Shown here piece by piece: positions 56,160 through 64,000 of a stretch of DNA of 64,000 nucleotides (position 1 is the stretch's first letter; every line of letters begins with the position of its first letter). The notes below the pieces were generated by a model. The model worked only from the letters and a program-made list of their open reading frames with translations, did not search any database and had not been told where the DNA came from. This stretch comes from Aselliscus stoliczkanus. Taxonomy: Eukaryota > Chordata > Mammalia > Chiroptera > Hipposideridae. The stretch is from contig CM066732.1 of assembly GCA_033961575.1 (NCBI GenBank), positions 53,783,001-53,847,000 on the forward strand. The letters run 5' to 3'. Both the position numbers and the translations under genes were made by a program.

Positions 56160-57000
56160 CAGATATTTACTAACTATTAAAATTTCATGTGACAGTTAAC
56201 TGTATGCATCAGTCAGTATAGGCTAATGTCACGTCTCTGCGCGGCTGGGTCTAGCTTCCTCGAGAGGACCGGCGGGGACTCAGAAACAGAAATAAAGAGC
56301 AAGAGACAGGGATAGTTTAAAAGCAATGTGAGCCGGGGGACGCTGTCTGATGGACAGGAGCCCTGAATCTGGTCAGCTTGCAGCTTTTATTGAGTACAGA
56401 CAGGGAATAGCTCTGCAGATAAGGGTTCACAGGCCCTTAGGCCCCACATGCTTCACCTCCTTGATTCCTCCCAGGGTACCCAAGGACAGCGCCTGTCTTA
56501 GGCCGCCCTAATGCACATATTTAGGGTCTTGCCCATCATTGGCTGACCCAACCTCTCTCTTAGGGTCCCATGGGGTTTTGCCATAAACATAGTGAATATC
56601 CTGTCCCTGTGAGGCCCTGCCCTTATGGGCGAATGCAGGGAGGCAAACGGCGAGGCTGCTGTGAGGCCACAGGCTAAGTTATGCTTCAGTGACAAAGGGC
56701 CCCGAAAACTTCCATTCATTTTAAGATCATGTCCACCCTGGGTTGATTGTGGCTCTTCCACATCATCTTTATTCCATGACCAAGGCCAAGGCGCAGCCTT
56801 TATCTGATATGTGCTGGCTTCATGAGCCATCACAGACCACGTGGTGTCACTCAAAGCTGTGCTGGAGAAGTAACCGCTCTCATGTCATTGGTCAAAGTCA
56901 GTCACAACAACCCCTGGTGTCAGTGGAGTGACATAATCCTCCATAACCCCCTCTCCTTGGTAGTAGAAGCATGAATATTTTGAACAAATAATACAATTTA
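56160..57000. mobile_element. Old MER/LTR-type repeat hosting a solo LTR
   Basis: Joining the flanks of the solo LTR gives CAGTCAGTATAGGCTAA continuing into GTTATGCTTCAGTGACAAAG. This is the start pattern of an old repeat ('GTAGGCTAAGTTATGCTGCGGTAACAAA'). Later blocks such as GTCATTGGTCAAAGTCAGTCACA match the 'CATTGGCCAGAACTAGTCACATGG' region of such elements. Confidence 0.5.
56227..56671 (-). mobile_element. Solo LTR of an endogenous retrovirus (class II-like)
   Basis: It is a 445-bp TG...CA unit flanked by perfect 6-bp duplications GGCTAA (56221-56226 and 56672-56677). On the minus strand it starts TGTGGCCTCACAGCAGCC, has AATAAA at 56391-56386 (then AGCTGCAAGC), a T-rich CTCTTGCTCTTTATTTC stretch and a U5-like end CCGGTCCTCTCGAGG to GACGTGACA. 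Six-base duplications and the U5 style favour a betaretrovirus-like class II element. No internal genes remain, as expected after recombination between two LTRs. Intact ends and duplications suggest it is younger than the host repeat. Confidence 0.88.
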
Positions 57001-57141
57001 CATCAGTATAAATAGCATGAGCGTTTGGATGAAGACTTCCCAATGACAGAATGGTTGGTTTTGATGACTGGTTTGGTGATGTCACAGGGAGACTTCATGG
57101 AATGGGAAGAACTTAAATGGATCTGCCGAGAAGTGAATTTT

Positions 57142-57322
57142 TTTTTTAAAAGAAATTTTATTGGGGAACAGTGTATTTTTGCAGGACCCAACAGCTCCAA
57201 GTCAAGTAGTTGTTTTAGTCTACTTGTGGAGGGTGCAGCTCACTGGCCCATATGGGGATCGAACCGGCAACCTTGGTGTTATGAGCCTACGCTCTAACTG
57301 CCTGAGTTAACCAGTTGCCCAG
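57142..57322 (-). mobile_element. VES/Rhin-type SINE
   Basis: The minus strand reads CTGGGCAACTGGTTAACTCA, B box GGTTCGATCCCC, GCACCCTCCACAAGTAGAC, CTTGGAGCTGTTGGGTCCTG and CCCCAATAAAATTTC plus an A tail. This is the same family as the outer SINE at 30602-31331. Target duplications GAAGTGAATTTT lie at 57130-57141 and 57323-57334. Confidence 0.88.
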
Positions 57323-57355
57323 GAAGTGAATTTTATCAATAGTATTGCCCTGATA

Positions 57356-57362
57356 TGTGTGT

Positions 57363-57404
<42 letters not shown>
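57356..57404 (+). repeat. (GT)n microsatellite
   Basis: About 24 GT units with one GA interruption. Confidence 0.95.
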
Positions 57405-57407
<3 letters not shown>

Positions 57408-58684
57408 CCAAGATAGTGGTTTCTCCTGTTTTCTGACCCCTCCAAGCACTTGTTTCCAGGGTTCAGCCAGACTGGGTTTGTAGAAGCACAAATAGTCCAA
57501 GTTCCTCAGTGCAAGCGAGGGATGGGGAGCTGAAAACTTGTGGAAAGAAAAAAAACAAAAGTTTTTCTTGGAACTTGCAAGTCAGAGGCTGAGTTTGCTA
57601 TTCTACTGGGACCCCTTTTGACGTCATTTATGCAAACTTTTCATAGCTACAAGTGACTCACCCCTAAAGCAAGTAAAGTCATGCATTCTTACACTGTCAA
57701 ATTTAATTAAAGTTTTACATTGATGATATCCAGTGTAAAACTGGTAAACTTATTAGTCATCTTATAGAAAAAGTGATGACAGCACATGTTTTTTATAGCA
57801 TGAATGGGGTTTTATTTACAGTTTATGCAAAACAAAGTAGCCAGTATAATTAGAGAGTAATTTGTAACTTCCAACATAAACATTTTTAGGAGCAGTAGTA
57901 TCAAAAGTGAGTACTAATTAGAGAGCTGTTAGAGAAAGTATTAAGTGATAACAGATTGACAAACTATCCCAAACAGCAGGCTGTTTATAACTCCATGCTG
58001 TTTTAAAATTCTGTTTTGTTTAATAGTCTCTGGACAATTCATAAGAGGGTAGGGCTTCGCCACTTGATTTGCAGCTGAATTTCTGTAAATACAACTAAAC
58101 TTTGCAGACGTGATTGCAGTGTGGCTAGCTGTGATAATTAAAAAGTATTATGAACTGGATGACTTTCCAATTGTGTCGTTTGAGATTCTTATATCTTTTG
58201 TGCACCATCTCCCCAAAGAAATGATCAATTCAAGCATTATTTAATTATGTTTTTAACCGTAAAGGGCACTCTAATCAGCAACCTTTCAGGAGCCCTTGCC
58301 TTGTAGTCATTTATTCAAACAGTGAAAAAGCCAAGAAATATTTATGTGAGAGGGTGGGGTGGTGAATAGCAGGCATTCATCAGGGCTGCTTGTGACTCTG
58401 TCAACACTTGGCCTCTGGTGTCATTAGCAAAGATATTGTTTAAAATATTGACAGGAGGCTGACAGGGGATTTGCTGCCAAAGTTATAGCCTTCTTCTGGA
58501 TTTCTTAGCAAATAATAAGAAAAAAGATTAGTCTTTGCTAGGAAAGGAAATGAATCACAGAGTGTAAGAGTTAGTATCTTCTCCCAGGGTCATCTCCCGT
58601 GAAAACAACCGTCAGACTCCATGAGCTAAAGAGAGGTGTGTGTAAGAAGGGGGAAAGCCTTGTGTGGTAATGGCTTCTTAAAAA
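57405..58684. other. No gene; AT-rich, repeat-poor island
   Basis: No repeat family is recognised across almost 1.3 kb, which is unusual for this window. The sequence is AT-rich with many TAATTA-like motifs (for example TTTAATTAAAG near 57700 and ATAATTAAAAAG near 58135). A perfect TGACGTCA lies at 57619-57626. It could be conserved noncoding DNA, but I cannot test this. Confidence 0.45.
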
Positions 58685-59445
58685 ACTGAGTTAAAACTCA
58701 TATAACCAATTTAACCATGCATAATTTTATACTTTAAGTGTAAAATTCAGTGACTTTTAAGACATCCATTATGTTGATACCATCACCACTCTAATTCCAG
58801 AATATATTCATTACTTCCAGCGGAATCTCTTACCCATTAAGCAGTCACTCTCCATTTCTCTCTCCCCTGGCCCTGGAAACCAGTAAATAATCTGCTTTCT
58901 GGCTCTATGGATTTCCTGTTTTAGACACTTCATACATCTGTAATCATAACTGTGTGGCTTCTTTCACTCAGCACAGGGTTTTGCAGGCTCATCCATGTTG
59001 TAACATGTGTTGGAATTGAATCCTTTGTTATGACTAAACAGTATTCCATTGTATGGATGTACCGCATTTTGTATCTATTCATCAATTAATGGACGTTTGG
59101 GTTGCTTCTGCTATTTTATAATCTGAACACTGTTGCTATCAACATTTCCATACAAGTTATTGTGTAAACAGATGTTTTCAGGTCTCTCGAATATACACAC
59201 ACTCAAGAGTGGAATTATTGTGTCAAATGGTAATTCTGTGTTTAACTTGGTGAGAAACCGTCAAACTGTTTTTTTACAGTAGCGTACCATTTTACGTTGC
59301 CATTATCAGTGTATGAGGATTCCAGTTTCTTCACATTCTCGTCCAAATTGTTACTGTGTGTGTATGTGTGTGTGCGTGTGTGTGTGTGTGTGTGTGTGCT
59401 GATTAAAGCCATCCTAGTGTGTGTGTAGTAGTATCTCACTGTGAT
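58685..59445 (-). mobile_element. L1 3' UTR, joined to the 5' half of an L1
   Basis: CCATCACCACTCTAATTCC, CATTAAGCAGTCACTCTCC, TTTCACTCAGCACAGG, TATTCCATTGTATGGATG and TATCTCACTGTG follow the complement of an old L1 3' UTR in order. A GT microsatellite (59355-59398) has grown inside it. At about 59445 it passes directly to ORF2 endonuclease sequence, so the rest of ORF2 is missing. Confidence 0.85.
59355..59398 (+). repeat. (GT)n microsatellite within L1
   Basis: Imperfect GT run with TATG and GCGT interruptions. Confidence 0.9.
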
Positions 59446-59483
59446 ATAATGTCAATCTTAAATTTACTGAGACTTGTTTTAAG

Positions 59484-60030
59484 GCCTAATATGTGATCTA
59501 TCCTAGAAATTGTTCCCTGTGCACCTGAACGAAATTGTATATTCTGTTAGTTTTGTGTGGAATAGTCCAAAAATACTTCTTAAGTCCATTGCTCTAATGT
59601 GTTGCTTAAGGTCACTCTTTCTTTGCTGCTTTTCTGCCTGGTTGAAAGTTCCCTGCTACTGTCGTATGCTCTTAATCTCCTTTTGTTGTAGTTAATGTTT
59701 GCTGTATGTTTTTATGTGCTCCTACATTGGGTATGTCAATGTTTACAAGAGTTACATTTTGTTGTTGAATTGTTCCCTTTGTCGTTACGTAATTATCTTC
59801 TTTGTCTCGTTACAGCTTTTGTTTTAAAGTCTGTTTTGTCTGATGTAAGTATTGCTGTGCCAGCTTTCTTTTTTATTTCCATTTGCATGAAATATCATGT
59901 TTCATCCCTTCACTTTCGGTCTATGCGCCTTTTGATCTGCAGTGACTCTCTTGTCGGCAGCCCGCGTAGAGTCTTGCTTTCTTATTGATTCTGCTACCCC
60001 TTGTCTTTTGATTGGAGCATGTAGCGTGTT
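59484..60030 (-). pseudogene. L1 ORF2 endonuclease domain remnant
   Basis: The L1 endonuclease nicks target DNA to start retrotransposition. On the minus strand 59505-59485 encodes RIDHILG, the conserved segment that contains the catalytic Asp-His pair. Upstream (about 59990-59950) the frame gives KQDSTRAADKRVT, corresponding to the 'KQDPTICCLQETH' segment, in which the catalytic Glu is lost. Near the start, APIKR (just above 60000) is readable. Several frameshifts and stops separate these islands. It is dead sequence, a little over 500 bp, with no following reverse transcriptase. Confidence 0.8.
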
Positions 60031-60527
60031 TACATTTAAATTATTGATAGGTATGTAGTTATTGCAATTTTATTAATTCTTTCCTGGTTGTTTTGTGATT
60101 TTTCTCTGTTCCTTTTTTCTCTTGCAAGTTGATGACTTCCTATAGTGTTATGTTTGAATTCCTCTCTCTTTATTTTTTTGTATATCTCTTATAGGTTTTT
60201 GATTTGTGGTTACCATGTTCTTCATATACTCGTATACCAAGCTACGTTTATAACCATCTACTTTAGGTTGATGGTCACTTAATTCAAAGGCATTCTAAAA
60301 TCACTACATTTTTAACTCATCCCCCATTTTATGTTTTGTCATCATTTTTTTTTTACCTCTTTTGTGTGTGTATTCCTTAATTTATTATTGTATTTACACA
60401 TGATCATACTACTTTTGTCTTTTAATCTTTGCTCCATAACTTTTACTAACTATATGCCTTTGTCGGTGAGATTTTTTTTTTCTTTCCTGTATTTTCTTAT
60501 TTTTAGTTTTGGCCCTTTCTTGTCTAC

Positions 60528-61355
60528 TTAAAGTAGTCCCTTTAACTTTTCTTGTAATGTGAGTTTCATGGTGGTGAACTCCTTTAGCTTTTGCTTGCCT
60601 GGGAAACTATTGCTCCTTCAATTCTAAATGATAGTCTTGCCGGGTGCAGTCATCTTGGTTGTAGGTCTTCGCTTTCATCACTTTGAACATAGCATGCCAG
60701 TCCCTCCTGGCCTGCAAAATTTCTGTTGAAAAATGAGTTGCTAGTCTTACGATGGGAGCTCCATTGTATGAAATTAGCTGGTTTTAGCTTACTAGTTCTA
60801 AGAATCTCTCTTTGTCTTTAAACTTTGGCATTTTAACTATGGTGTGTTTTAGTGTGGGCCTCTTTGGATTTATTTTGTTTGGGACTGTCTGTGTTTCCTA
60901 GACTTGTATGTCTGTTTCCTTCGCCAGGTTAGGGAAGTTTTCAGTCATTTCCTCAAATGAGGCTTCTGCTCCTTGCTGTCTCTTCTCTCTCTGGGACCCT
61001 GCGATGTGAATGTCGGTGTGCCGGATGTTGTGCCTAAGGTCCCTGGAACTATACTAATTTCTTTATTAGTTTTACTTTTTGCTGTTCCTTTTTTGTTTGT
61101 TTGTTTGTTTGTTTTTCTGTTACCTTCCCTTTCAGGTCACTGATTCGACCTTCTGTTTCATCTCATCTGCTGTTCATCCTCTCTGGTGTACTTTTCAGTT
61201 GGTATTGTATCCTTCATTTCTGATTGGTTATTTTTTATATTCTCTTTCTCTTTGTTAAAGTTTTCACTGAGTTCATTTATTTTTCTGCCAAGTTCGTTTA
61301 GCATCTTTATTACCAATGTTTTGAACTTTTTATCTGGTAGATTGCTTGTCTCCAT
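60528..61355 (-). pseudogene. L1 ORF1 remnant (RNA-binding protein)
   Basis: L1 ORF1 protein binds L1 RNA through a coiled coil, an RRM and a C-terminal domain. The start is an open 65-codon frame at 61355-61158 (DKKFKTLVIKMLNEL, SENFNKEKENIKNNQSEMKD), matching the N-terminal coiled-coil part of old L1 ORF1. The end is readable at about 60613-60528 as FPGKQKLKEFTTMK and LQEKLKGLL followed by a TAA stop (60530-60528), matching the C-terminal domain. The frame is broken in between. Total span about 276 codons, close to the part of ORF1 expected. Confidence 0.85.
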
Positions 61356-61400
61356 TACATTTACTTCTTTGTCATATTATTTCCTTTTATTTATATATGA

Positions 61401-62455
61401 GTGGTTTTGTTTCTCCCTAAGCTATAAACTCGTAGCAAGTAAAGAGCATGTATCTTCCTGCTTTTGGAGCCCACACAGCCCTGGGCACAGTGCCAGGCAT
61501 GGAGCTTGCTGTATGTCATTTGAGTCAATAGCTACCTTATTTATCAGTATGCTATCTGCTCCATTTTTCTAAGGTGGTTTATAAAAAAGTAGTGCTTCAT
61601 TTCCAGACTGTGTTTGGTTTAAAATATTCGAAACAGCGTGAACTATACATGGATGGAAATGTCAAGGGGCCAGTAATTGATTCATTTCCCCATTCTGGGC
61701 TTCTCTGCTCTTATGGTAAAACCTAAATATTTAGATAATTTTTGGGCAGATTATTTATGTGAAAATCAAACCGTTGTGAGAAAAATAAAGCTGTCCAGAT
61801 GCTTGGAGGCAAAAGAAGAGTGACTGAGGAGTAATGGGGGAAAGCAAAGTCCACATCTGGATTGAGAATCTCCAGATGATAGACGAACAACCCGTGCTGG
61901 CTCCTAGCGGATTTTAACAGGTCGCCCTGCTCATTTTCTAGGCGCTCCCATAATATGGAGGCCGTTCTGAGCACTTTGACTGGTTCTGAACTTCCCAGCA
62001 TTGATTTATGCACTTGCCCAGACTGAGGCAATGATGGAGGAACTTCTTCACGGTGCTGTGAATGCATAGGTTACTTACAAATCCTTTTAAGCACACATGT
62101 TGCAACCATAAAGAATTATCTCCTGTATTTTGTTCTATAGAAGGATAAGCCTCCAGTAAATTGCAGTTAATCAAGCCTACAAAAGAGGAATGTATCTTAA
62201 AAGCTTAATTAAATATGGAATTGGGTGAGAATCTGCCCTGTTATGCTTTCAGTATAATTCCAGAAAAGAAAAAATGAGATGGCAACGTTTGACTGAAAGT
62301 GAATAGGTTGGAACCAAACATAATTTAACAAAGACCATGATAATCTCTTACCCACAGATTACAGTTTAAGGAAGACAAAGTACTTTCATACCAATTATAT
62401 AATTCACTCCTGCAAGTAATCTTCACAGCAGGGCAGATATTGAGAATACTTTTAT
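61401..62455. other. No gene; quiet AT-rich island
   Basis: An MIR/L2-like scrap (CCCTGGGCACAGTGCCAGGC) lies near 61480-61500. The stretch 61700-62440 shows no repeat and is AT-moderate. Minus-strand frames of 78-114 codons there have no domain. Confidence 0.5.
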
Positions 62456-62900
62456 TATATTTATTTTTCACTATAAAAGCAATATATTTGCATACTAGAA
62501 AATTTATAAAATGGGGAAATTAAAGCAATATTCCATTATTTCCATTTAGTCTTTAAAATGTATCCTTTTCTTATTATATTGTAATCAGTTTCAATCTTGC
62601 TTTCTCCACCTAATATTGTAAGATTAGCAGTTGCCTGTGTTTCTCTATACTCCTCATAGTTATAACTTTTAATGGATTTATTATATTTTATTCTACATGT
62701 CTTTTATTTCCAATTTTTCTGTTGTTCTAAATAATATTGAGAGGAGCATTTTAGTGCACACACTTTTTTGGAATTTAAGATCTCCCCTCTCCCCGCCCCC
62801 AAGGCTGAATTCCTGGGAGTGGGATTATTAATTAGGGCAAAGGATATGGCATTTCTAGTGGCTTTTGATTTTTGCTGTCAAATGTTTTTCAAAGGCTTTT
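62456..62900 (-). mobile_element. Old L1 3' end (L1MC/ME-type)
   Basis: AAAGCAATATATTTGC, TTTCTCCACCTAATATTG, AAATAATATTGAGAGGAGC and GAATTCCTGGGAGTGGGATTATT fit the complement of old L1 3' UTRs. It is heavily diverged. Confidence 0.65.
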
Positions 62901-62964
62901 GCAAGCAGCAAGTCTTATTACTGTGAAATTAATCATTTCTCCGTGTTTACTTTCTAGTTACATT

Positions 62965-63070
62965 TCCAGACATTTTAGGCTCATTTTATAAAGGAGGAAG
63001 CAGATCCAGAGAAGCTAAGTGTCTTGCCTGTGTTGACACAGCAGCAAGCGGCAGAGCCCCGCTGAGGACT
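62965..63070 (+). mobile_element. MIR SINE 3' fragment
   Basis: CATTTTATAAAGGAGGAAGC, AGAGAAGCTAAGTGTCTTGCC and CACAGCAGCAAGCGGCAGAGCC match the MIR 3' half. Confidence 0.8.
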
Positions 63071-63374
63071 GTCCTGTCTGAGGGTGGGCCCCAGCCCTGC
63101 CACCTTCTCCCGGGGGCAGTCTTCTCATTTCCCTGAGCCTCACTGTCTCCATCTGCAAAATAAACGCCTTGGACTGGAATCAGTGGTTTTTATTTTCAAA
63201 TATAATCCAGTTGAAGGAGATTTTCTTCAAGTGAATCTTGTGCTAAAACCTAACACATGGAAACGCTGAGGCACGGCTGCTCAGAGCTGACCGGCGAGAG
63301 GCCTGGAGGGTGAGGGTCCCTCCTGCTCTCTCAGGACCTCAGCGGGATGTTCTGACCTGCTTCCAGTGGTTTTC

Positions 63375-63475
63375 TTTATTTCAAGTTTTACTGAGATACA
63401 GTTGACACACAGCACTGTGCAAGTTTAAGATGTGCAGCATGGTGATGTGACGTACACATATTGTGAAATGATCCA
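63375..63475 (-). mobile_element. L1 3' end fragment
   Basis: TTTTACTGAGATACAGTTGACAC, AAGTTTAAGATGTGCAGC and GTGATGTGACGTACACATATTG match the same L1 3' end type as 41610-41735. Confidence 0.75.
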
Positions 63476-64000
63476 GTGGTTTTCAAGCAGCTTTGAAATT
63501 CTGTCGACTGTAATGAATCAGCTTCCCAGGATGTATTTTAAGCTTATTTGCATATTTTCTTTGCTAGCTTGTTCACATGTTACTGATATCTGGGAATCCC
63601 CATCTCCGATGATAAAAGGTTCACAATAACATGGAGAGAATACTTGGCTGGGAGCCAGGGCACCCACGTCCTTTCTTTCTATTACAGCTGCCTTTCCTGT
63701 TAGCGTCTCCCTCTGAAGCGGGCAGCATCATGTCTGACTCTCCGTGAGGGTCGCAGCTGTTAATGTCTGTTCTCTTCCAGGCACGTGGCAGGCCAGCTTC
63801 CCTGTCTCCTGAGGTTGGACACAGCCCTGTGATTTCCTAGGTGATATGTCTGTGGAAGTGACATGTGTCATCTCTGAGTAGAAGCCGTAGGGCCAGTGTC
63901 CAGCCCGCCACGTCCCCTCTCCCTTGCTGCAGCCATTGCGGAAGCACGGGTCGAATGAGCTCCTGGCCATCCTGGGATTATGAGTGACATTCTGAGCAGA
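63476..64000. other. No gene recognised
   Basis: This is unique sequence to the window edge. A minus-strand frame of 80 codons (63728-63970) has no domain. Confidence 0.5.

Larger units (their letters stand above)
59446..61400 (-). mobile_element. Old L1 LINE, ORF1 to start of ORF2
   Basis: Read on the minus strand, this runs from ORF1 through a long spacer between the ORFs into the ORF2 endonuclease. Most of ORF2 (reverse transcriptase and C-terminal part) is absent. The order and orientation agree with the 3' UTR at 58685-59445, so the two may be one element with an internal deletion of roughly 2.5-3 kb. Confidence 0.85.

Noticed and set aside
59510..59988. Plus-strand frames of 61-97 codons
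   Set aside because: They are the antisense of L1 ORF2 endonuclease sequence.
61186..61572. Plus-strand frame of 128 codons rich in Phe/Ser/Leu, looking membrane-like
   Set aside because: It is the antisense of L1 ORF1. The hydrophobic look comes from complementing an A-rich coding strand.

Overview
The window looks like a placental mammal chromosome, most probably from a bat. CpG is sparse and long stretches hold no gene. The older repeats are those shared by placental mammals: MIR, L2, old L1, MLT1-type LTRs, hAT-type and Tigger-like elements. The youngest insertions are tRNA-derived SINEs whose heads and tails resemble bat VES/Rhin-type families, with AATAAA followed by TCTT and an A tail. 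I infer a yinpterochiropteran microbat (Rhinolophoidea), at moderate confidence because it rests on remembered SINE modules. I recognise no host protein-coding exon, functional RNA gene or CRISPR array. The window reads as intergenic or deep-intronic DNA.

Layout. At 0-15 kb there is mostly unique, GC-moderate sequence with an hAT-type element, two short SINEs, a 31-bp tandem duplication and a roughly 270-bp sequence present twice 4.1 kb apart. At 15-24 kb there is a mariner (Hsmar1-like) end fragment, two compound (TG)n(AG)n microsatellites, an MLT1-type LTR, a 58-bp minisatellite and an L1 3' end. At 24-38 kb there is an old LTR-like repeat split by a SINE, an L1 3' UTR, a SINE nested in another SINE, a perfect 42-bp direct repeat, a second long SINE, and a CCAAT/octamer/TATA cluster resembling an LTR promoter. 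At 38-50 kb there is unique sequence, then a 41.2-43.2 kb pile of minus-strand L1 pieces with a Tigger-like insert, then an L2 split by an hAT-type element. At 50-64 kb there is a SINE, an L2 split by an LTR, a mariner-type MITE, a solo LTR with perfect 6-bp target duplications, a VES/Rhin-type SINE, and an old L1 on the minus strand with readable ORF1 and endonuclease remnants.

Because no cellular gene is visible, nothing here forms a pathway. The information is historical: repeats nested in repeats give a relative order of insertion. A few places (37.5-37.8 kb and some quiet AT-rich islands) could be regulatory. Assignments to repeat families were made by eye from remembered consensus motifs, and boundaries of old elements are approximate.
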